Of a stretch of DNA of 64,000 nt, positions 59,475 through 64,000 are shown one piece after another (the stretch's first letter is position 1; each line of letters starts with the position of its first letter). The DNA is from Paraliobacillus zengyii (GTDB lineage Bacteria; Bacillota; Bacilli; Bacillales; Amphibacillaceae). Position numbers and translations under genes: made by a program. The stretch covers positions 2,935,501 to 2,999,500 of the forward strand of contig NZ_CP029797.1 of assembly GCF_003268595.1 (NCBI RefSeq), read 5' to 3'. Under the pieces are notes generated by a model, which saw only the letters and a list, made by a program, of their open reading frames with translations, was not told where the DNA came from and made no database searches.

Positions 59475-61763
59475 ATGACAAAAATAATTAGTTCCAATCT
59501 AGGTTATCCACGAATCGGTGAAAAAAGAGAATGGAAACAAGCACTCGAGCAATTTTGGGAAGGGAAAATTCAAGAAACAGAATTACTTTTAATAACGAAA
59601 GTGATAAGACTAAATAACCTTAAAAAGCAACAAGAGAAAGGCATTGATCTTATTCCAGTTGGTGACTTTTCTTTATATGATCATGTATTAGATACTTCTG
59701 TTATGTTTGGTGTCATACCAGAACGTTTTGATTATAAAGGTGGCAAGGTAGGCTTAGACACTTATTTTGCCGTTGCACGCGGAACAAAAAACGCAGTTGC
59801 ATCGGAAATGACAAAGTGGTTTAACACGAATTATCATTACATCGTACCAGAGTTAGAAAATATCCAACCAAGTGTGACAGAAAATCATCCACTTTCTTTC
59901 TATCAAGAGGCAAAAGAAGAATTTGGTATTGATGGAAAACCCGTGTTATTAGGCCCAATTACGTATTTGAAATTAGCAAAAATCCAAGATGATGTACATT
60001 TTGAAAAGTTGCTAGAAACATTCATACCACTTTACATTCAAGTTTTAAAAGAGTTGGAGCAAGCTGGGGTATCTTGGGTACAAGTAGATGAACCCATTTT
60101 CGGTACGAATTTATCTCCACATATTTTAACTTTTGCAAGAAAGGCGTATGACACAATAAATAAAGCAGTTCCTAACATAAATATTCTGTTACAAACGTAT
60201 TTTGAAAATGTAGTGGATTATAAAAAAGTAGTAGATTTCCCTGTACAAGGAATTGGCCTAGATTTTGTTCATGGTGATGCCCTTTCATTTATTCAAAAAC
60301 ATGGATTTCCACATGATAAAGTCTTAGCAGCAGGCATTATAAATGGTCGTAACATATGGCGTGCTGATTTAGAAGAACGTTTAGATGTGTTAGAGCAGTT
60401 AAAACAAATTGTAACAAATAAGTTAATTATTCAACCGTCTACCTCCCTTCTACATGTTCCAGTAACAAAAAAACTGGAGCAAGAGATTGATCCTTTTATC
60501 TATGGCGGGTTAGCATTTGCAGATGAAAAATTAGCCGAGATCGTTACGCTTACGAAAGCATTAGATAAGGGGCGAGATCTTGTTAAATCAGCTTTAAAAG
60601 ATGCTACTGAATCGCTTAAACAATGGAAAGATGCAAGTTTCGGTAAAAATCAAGAAGTGCATCAAAAGCTTGAAAACTTAACAGATACCGATATAAATAG
60701 GAAAGTAATCTTTTCAGAACGAATAAAAAAACAAAAGCAGTATTTCCAATTACCTTTGTTACCGACAACAACAATAGGCAGTTTACCGCAAACAAGTGAA
60801 TTGAAAAAAGTACGAACAAAATGGCGAAAAGGACATGTAACAACAGGAGAGTATGAACAATATATTCGTGACTATATCAAGAAATGGATAACAATACAGG
60901 ATCAGATTGGGCTTGATGTTCTCGTTCATGGAGAGCCTGAGCGAACAGATATGGTGGAATATTTTGGTGAGAAGCTGAATGGCTTTACTGTTACCAAGTT
61001 TGGCTGGGTCCAGTCTTATGGCTCACGTTGTGTAAAACCACCAGTAATTGTCGGTGATGTCTCTTTTGCAAAACCGATGACAGTAAAAGAGATTGTATAT
61101 GCCCAATCCTTAACAACAAAACCGGTAAAAGGCATGCTTACTGGACCAACAACTATTTATAATTGGTCGTTTGTGCATGATGATTTACCTCGTAAGACGG
61201 TTCTAAACCAAATTGCAATTGCATTAAAGGCAGAAATAGAAATATTAGAGGAAAGTAACATTAAAATTATTCAAGTGGATGAACCAGCATTACGCGAAGG
61301 ACTACCATTAGATCGAAACAAATGGCCTGCCTACTTAGACGATGCGGTTACGGCATTTAGATTAGCTACATCATCAGTTGAAGTGGATACACAAATTCAT
61401 ACCCATATGTGTTATTCGAATTTTGAAGATATCTTTGAAGCGATTGATGGGCTTGATGCAGACGTAATTTCAATTGAAACGTCAAGAAGTCACGGGAACT
61501 TGATTGCTACTTTCGAAGATAATACCTATAACAAGGAAATTGGACTTGGTGTTTATGATATTCATAGTCCTCGTGTCCCAAGTATAGAAGAAATTAAGCA
61601 AAATATTAACCGAGCATTACAAACGATTTCACCAAATCAGTTTTGGATTAATCCCGATTGTGGTTTAAAGACTAGGAATGAAACTGAAACAATAGAAGCA
61701 CTTCAAACAATGGTAGATGCTGCAAAGATCATAAGAAAAACAGCACTATCTTATCAGAAATAG
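59475..61763 (+). CDS. metE: Cobalamin-independent methionine synthase
   Basis: A 762-residue enzyme transferring methyl from methyltetrahydrofolate polyglutamate to homocysteine. Two TIM-barrel domains are present. The start [16 protein letters not shown] and the C-terminal zinc ligands His and Cys in [10 protein letters not shown] and Cys in NPDCGLKTR are intact. The length equals that of B. subtilis MetE. The start ATG follows GGAGG. It is second in the S-box operon, so it is repressed when SAM is plentiful. Confidence 0.97.
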   Translation: MTKIISSNLGYPRIGEKREWKQALEQFWEGKIQETELLLITKVIRLNNLKKQQEKGIDLIPVGDFSLYDHVLDTSVMFGVIPERFDYKGGKVGLDTYFAVARGTKNAVASEMTKWFNTNYHYIVPELENIQPSVTENHPLSFYQEAKEEFGIDGKPVLLGPITYLKLAKIQDDVHFEKLLETFIPLYIQVLKELEQAGVSWVQVDEPIFGTNLSPHILTFARKAYDTINKAVPNINILLQTYFENVVDYKKVVDFPVQGIGLDFVHGDALSFIQKHGFPHDKVLAAGIINGRNIWRADLEERLDVLEQLKQIVTNKLIIQPSTSLLHVPVTKKLEQEIDPFIYGGLAFADEKLAEIVTLTKALDKGRDLVKSALKDATESLKQWKDASFGKNQEVHQKLENLTDTDINRKVIFSERIKKQKQYFQLPLLPTTTIGSLPQTSELKKVRTKWRKGHVTTGEYEQYIRDYIKKWITIQDQIGLDVLVHGEPERTDMVEYFGEKLNGFTVTKFGWVQSYGSRCVKPPVIVGDVSFAKPMTVKEIVYAQSLTTKPVKGMLTGPTTIYNWSFVHDDLPRKTVLNQIAIALKAEIEILEESNIKIIQVDEPALREGLPLDRNKWPAYLDDAVTAFRLATSSVEVDTQIHTHMCYSNFEDIFEAIDGLDADVISIETSRSHGNLIATFEDNTYNKEIGLGVYDIHSPRVPSIEEIKQNINRALQTISPNQFWINPDCGLKTRNETETIEALQTMVDAAKIIRKTALSYQK

Positions 61764-61778
61764 AATAGTAATATTAGC

Positions 61779-61814
61779 AAGCCCTCCACAGTTATCTGCG
61801 CTGGAGGGCTTTTT
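61779..61814 (+). terminator. Terminator of the yitJ-metE operon
   Basis: AAGCCCTCCA and TGGAGGGCTT arms followed by T residues, 15 bases after the metE stop. Confidence 0.85.
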
Positions 61815-61980
61815 ACTTTACGAAGTTAGCTGAAGACGTAGACGTGCCTGCGGAAAGCGTCGTGTATTTTTAGAGCGAGCCTTGTGTCGCAGTTGATGAT
61901 TGTTGTAATGGAAAGGTAATTGCTACGTTAACTTATGAACCTCTCACAATTGGAATTTATCATTAAGAAAGTGTTGTTTA
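61815..61980 (-). repeat. Structured dispersed repeat, copy 5, partial
   Basis: GGAAAGCGTCGTGTATTTTTAG with AGCGAG is the near-inverse of CGCTCTAAAAATACACTACG and CTTTCC in copy 3, and AGTTAGCTGAAGAC matches the GTCTTCAGCTAACT block of copies 1 and 3 in inverse. The rest to 62100 has no recognised feature. Confidence 0.65.
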
Positions 61981-62103
61981 TTTCTAGATTGCGTTAAGCC
62001 TGTGATTTTTTCGTCTGAATTTATCGATGTTAACCGTGAGATTCCTTATTTTCACTATTAATTATTCGCAAATTAGGTACATTTTAATTAAAGAAACATA
62101 AAA

Positions 62104-62136
62104 TGCTACTGAACCAATTATTATGGTTCAGTAGCA
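62104..62136 (-). terminator. Terminator of the CotX-like operon
   Basis: A perfect 12-bp stem TGCTACTGAACC with its inverse (loop of nine bases), followed by TTTT on the minus strand. Confidence 0.8.
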
Positions 62137-62188
62137 GGGGGACCAATAGGATATTATTAATTAATGGAAAGGAGAACTTCTCTTTTTA

Positions 62189-62584
62189 TTAAAGAATGTC
62201 TAACTGTGCAACAAGTGTTAAAAGAATCTGTAAAAGCACTTGGATGGATGCTGCAACATCCGTATCGGTAGTTGTTACGTTAACAGATTCACTTCCGTCA
62301 ATTACAATAAGTTGTCTGTTAGATTGATCAATTCTAGAATATCCTAGAAGTTCTTCTGTTACCTCTTGTGCTCTTGAACTACTCGCTATTGAAATGTTTA
62401 CTACAATAACGATCGCTACTTGCAAGGCGGCTTGCAATGATACAGCCACCTGGGTATCAGTCGTATCCACCGTTACATCTGTGGAGTTCAAAATAAAAAT
62501 TGCCTCTTTTGATTGCTGCTCAATGTCAGAAATTTGGTCTGCATACTGACTAACCGCTCTTGATTGATTATTCGTTCTACTCAC
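62189..62584 (-). CDS. CotX-like spore coat protein with two CotX repeats
   Basis: A 131-residue protein. Residues about 35-75 (VTVDTTDTQVAVSLQAALQ) and 95-131 (VNVTTTDTDVAASIQVLLQ) are two copies of the spore coat protein X/V motif, each a TTDT turn followed by an amphipathic beta or helical stretch. CotX proteins belong to the insoluble coat and crust of Bacillus spores. An Arg-rich, Asn/Ser-rich N-terminus precedes the repeats. The start ATG follows GGAGGT. It lies 21 bases downstream of the CotW-like gene, on the same strand. Confidence 0.83.
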   Translation of the reverse strand: MSRTNNQSRAVSQYADQISDIEQQSKEAIFILNSTDVTVDTTDTQVAVSLQAALQVAIVIVVNISIASSSRAQEVTEELLGYSRIDQSNRQLIVIDGSESVNVTTTDTDVAASIQVLLQILLTLVAQLDIL

Positions 62585-62605
62585 AAAAATACCTCCTTGT
62601 TTTTT

Positions 62606-62887
62606 TTAGGACTCAGAATTGTCTTTATTGCGCTTGATTTGCTGCAATTTTTCAATTAATGCCTCTGTCTGTACAGTCATCGTTTTTTCACTATTTTGTT
62701 GATCAGCTAAAAAAGCCTCTGTTTGTGCTTTAAGTCCTTCAACCGACTTTTTAAGGTTGCTTTTTTCATCATCTGACAGTTCTGTATTTCTAGAAATATT
62801 TAGTCTCTTAAAAAGATCAGAGACATGTACTTGAATCAAGTCACTTGATATTTGATTCAACTGGTTTTGGATATCCCCATCTGTCAA
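62606..62887 (-). CDS. CotW-like spore coat protein
   Basis: A 93-residue charged helical protein. The stretch VSDLFKRLNISRNTELSDDE and the following LKKSVEGLKAQTEAFLADQQ resemble the corresponding part of B. subtilis CotW as I recall it, and cotW and cotX are neighbours there too. The C-terminal half is predicted coiled coil ending in a basic tail. AAGGGGGGAG upstream supports the chosen ATG. The assignment depends on context and weak similarity. Confidence 0.55.
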   Translation of the reverse strand: MTDGDIQNQLNQISSDLIQVHVSDLFKRLNISRNTELSDDEKSNLKKSVEGLKAQTEAFLADQQNSEKTMTVQTEALIEKLQQIKRNKDNSES

Positions 62888-63011
62888 TGTTCTCCCCCCT
62901 TTTGGCTAAGTTATCTTACACCATATATATATACGATTATCTATAATGTGAGCGGGTTCTTATCACGAATAGTACAAGAATGGACAAATGTTACCGATTG
63001 AAACGACTAGA

Positions 63012-63054
63012 AAATAAAAAAGCAACCGACACAATCATTGACTGTGACGATTAC
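63012..63054 (-). terminator. Terminator of the GGDEF-EAL gene
   Basis: AGTAATCGTCACAG pairs with TTGTGTCGGTTGCT at 13 of 14 positions including G-U pairs, followed by a T-run on the minus strand. Confidence 0.7.
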
Positions 63055-63073
63055 TTTCATTAACTAGCATTTT

Positions 63074-64000
63074 TCAATCTACGGTTTCTGTTGCAAAAGA
63101 ACTTAAAAGAATCTCTTCAAATGCATTAACATCTGACGGTTTCGCATATAAATAACCTTGTCCATATCCACATTGTAACTCTAAGAGAGCTTTAGCTTGC
63201 TGGTGTGTTTCTATTCCCTCAGCAATTATATTTAAATTTAAGTTTATTCCAATATCTATAATTGTTTTTACAATAGAAAGATCCTTTGCATTTTCTATAT
63301 GCTCGATAAAGGACTTATCTATTTTAATTGTGTTAATAGGTAACTCTTTTAGGATATGTAATGACGAATAACCTGTACCAAAATCATCAATAGCAGTTTC
63401 AATTCCAAGTTCTTTTAAACCGTTTAAAACCTCAATGGACGATTCAATATTATGCATAATACTTTCTGTTATTTCCAATTCTAAATAGTTTGCTGGAAGA
63501 CCTGTTTCAATTAAAACATCACGTACTATCGTAACAAAGCTTTCTTGTTCAAACTGTTGGACAGAAATATTTACGGAAACACATAACGGTTGAAAACCTT
63601 TCTTTTGCCAATCTATATTCTGCTGACAAGCTCTACGCATGACCCATTCACCAATCGAAAATATTTGTCCCGTTTCCTCTGCTATGGGAATAAATTCAGC
63701 AGGTGAGACTTGACCTAATACTGGATGATTCCATCTTAACAATGCTTCCATTCCAATTATCGCACCTGATTGGATATTTACTTTTGGTTGATACAAAAGT
63801 GATAATTGATTTAATTCAATTGCTTTTTTTAACTCAATCTCAATTGTCATTTTGCGCGTAATATGTGCATTTAGTTCTGCATTAAAAAAGTGATATTTAT
63901 TTCCCTTACTCTTCGCAACATACATTGCTGCATCTGCATGTTTAAATAATTTAAGTCCGTCTAACCCATCGGTTGGATACATACTAATTCCAATGCTGGG
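63074..64000 (-). CDS. GGDEF-EAL protein, C-terminal part, cut by window edge
   Basis: The reading frame is open to the window end. The first visible residues, PSIGIS then YPTDG, are the last strand of a GGDEF domain, so the true start lies outside. The EAL domain (about residues 45-290 of the visible part) keeps MEALLRW, SVNIS, LELEITES, DDFGTGYSS, KIDKSF, IAEGIET and GYGQGYLY, so cyclic di-GMP phosphodiesterase activity is expected. The state of the GGDEF half cannot be judged. An internal ATG at 63982 is not the start. Confidence 0.9.
   Translation of the reverse strand, partial: PSIGISMYPTDGLDGLKLFKHADAAMYVAKSKGNKYHFFNAELNAHITRKMTIEIELKKAIELNQLSLLYQPKVNIQSGAIIGMEALLRWNHPVLGQVSPAEFIPIAEETGQIFSIGEWVMRRACQQNIDWQKKGFQPLCVSVNISVQQFEQESFVTIVRDVLIETGLPANYLELEITESIMHNIESSIEVLNGLKELGIETAIDDFGTGYSSLHILKELPINTIKIDKSFIEHIENAKDLSIVKTIIDIGINLNLNIIAEGIETHQQAKALLELQCGYGQGYLYAKPSDVNAFEEILLSSFATETVD

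Noticed and set aside
1..64000. CRISPR arrays, rRNA or tRNA genes, phage attachment sites, replication origin
   Set aside because: No regularly spaced short repeats, cloverleaf or rRNA sequences, integrase genes or DnaA-box clusters were recognised by reading.

Overview
The window reads as a chromosomal segment of a low-GC, endospore-forming member of the Bacillaceae. The evidence is the Firmicutes-type ribosome binding sites, spore-coat genes (CotF-like and CotX-like), S-box and TPP riboswitches, a perfect CcpA cre box, and dispersed hairpin repeats of a kind I recall from Oceanobacillus/Virgibacillus-type genomes. The genus is an inference. No rRNA, tRNA, CRISPR array, prophage or replication origin was seen.

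Layout. 1-1753: arsenic resistance operon arsR-arsB-arsC on the minus strand, cut by the window edge inside arsC. 1.9-12.6 kb: housekeeping and accessory genes (hemolysin III-like protein, DEAD-box helicase, amidase, aldo/keto reductase, DUF389 protein, SDR, alpha/beta hydrolase), a complete IS1182-family element, and a four-gene CotF-type spore-coat cluster. 12.6-14.6 kb: a phosphoesterase, a two-TM small protein, and about 1 kb of gene-free DNA with two copies of a structured repeat. 14.6-25 kb: sulfate assimilation. A SAM riboswitch drives a siroheme operon (SUMT plus a HemD-like protein). A second SAM riboswitch drives cysH-cysJ-cysI-sat-cysC and an SLC13-type permease on the other strand. 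Together these import and activate sulfate, reduce it to sulfide, and supply the siroheme that CysI needs. 25-31.5 kb: rpiA, an Rpn-family nuclease, a catabolite-controlled GH5 cellulase with an LPNTA sorting signal, a membrane-anchored protein and htpX. 31.5-43.3 kb: glutamate synthase genes, a YkvI-like transporter, a TerC protein, thiT with its TPP riboswitch, a stand-alone SET protein, a DPBB/DUF3889 protein and a flavoprotein monooxygenase.

43.6-45.9 kb: an IS231-like IS4-family element inserted, with a 10-bp target duplication, into a third copy of the structured repeat, followed by a fourth copy. 45.9-53.1 kb: a GNAT-nitrilase fusion, a membrane GGDEF protein, and a three-gene cassette (ABC ATPase, small secreted PKD-like protein, large FtsX-type permease) flanked by near-identical roughly 60-bp direct repeats. 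53.1-57.2 kb: an NhaC-type antiporter divergent from a translationally coupled pair resembling ZorA/ZorB of the Zorya anti-phage system, but without ZorC, ZorD or ZorE. 57.3-61.8 kb: a third SAM riboswitch controlling yitJ-type methionine synthase/MTHFR and metE. 62-64 kb: spore-coat CotX-like and CotW-like genes and the 3' part of a GGDEF-EAL phosphodiesterase gene cut by the window edge.

The best candidates for something undescribed are the orphan ZorAB-like motor pair and the repeat-flanked ABC/secreted PKD-like protein cassette. The structured repeat family, which keeps its architecture while its stem sequences change, is a third.
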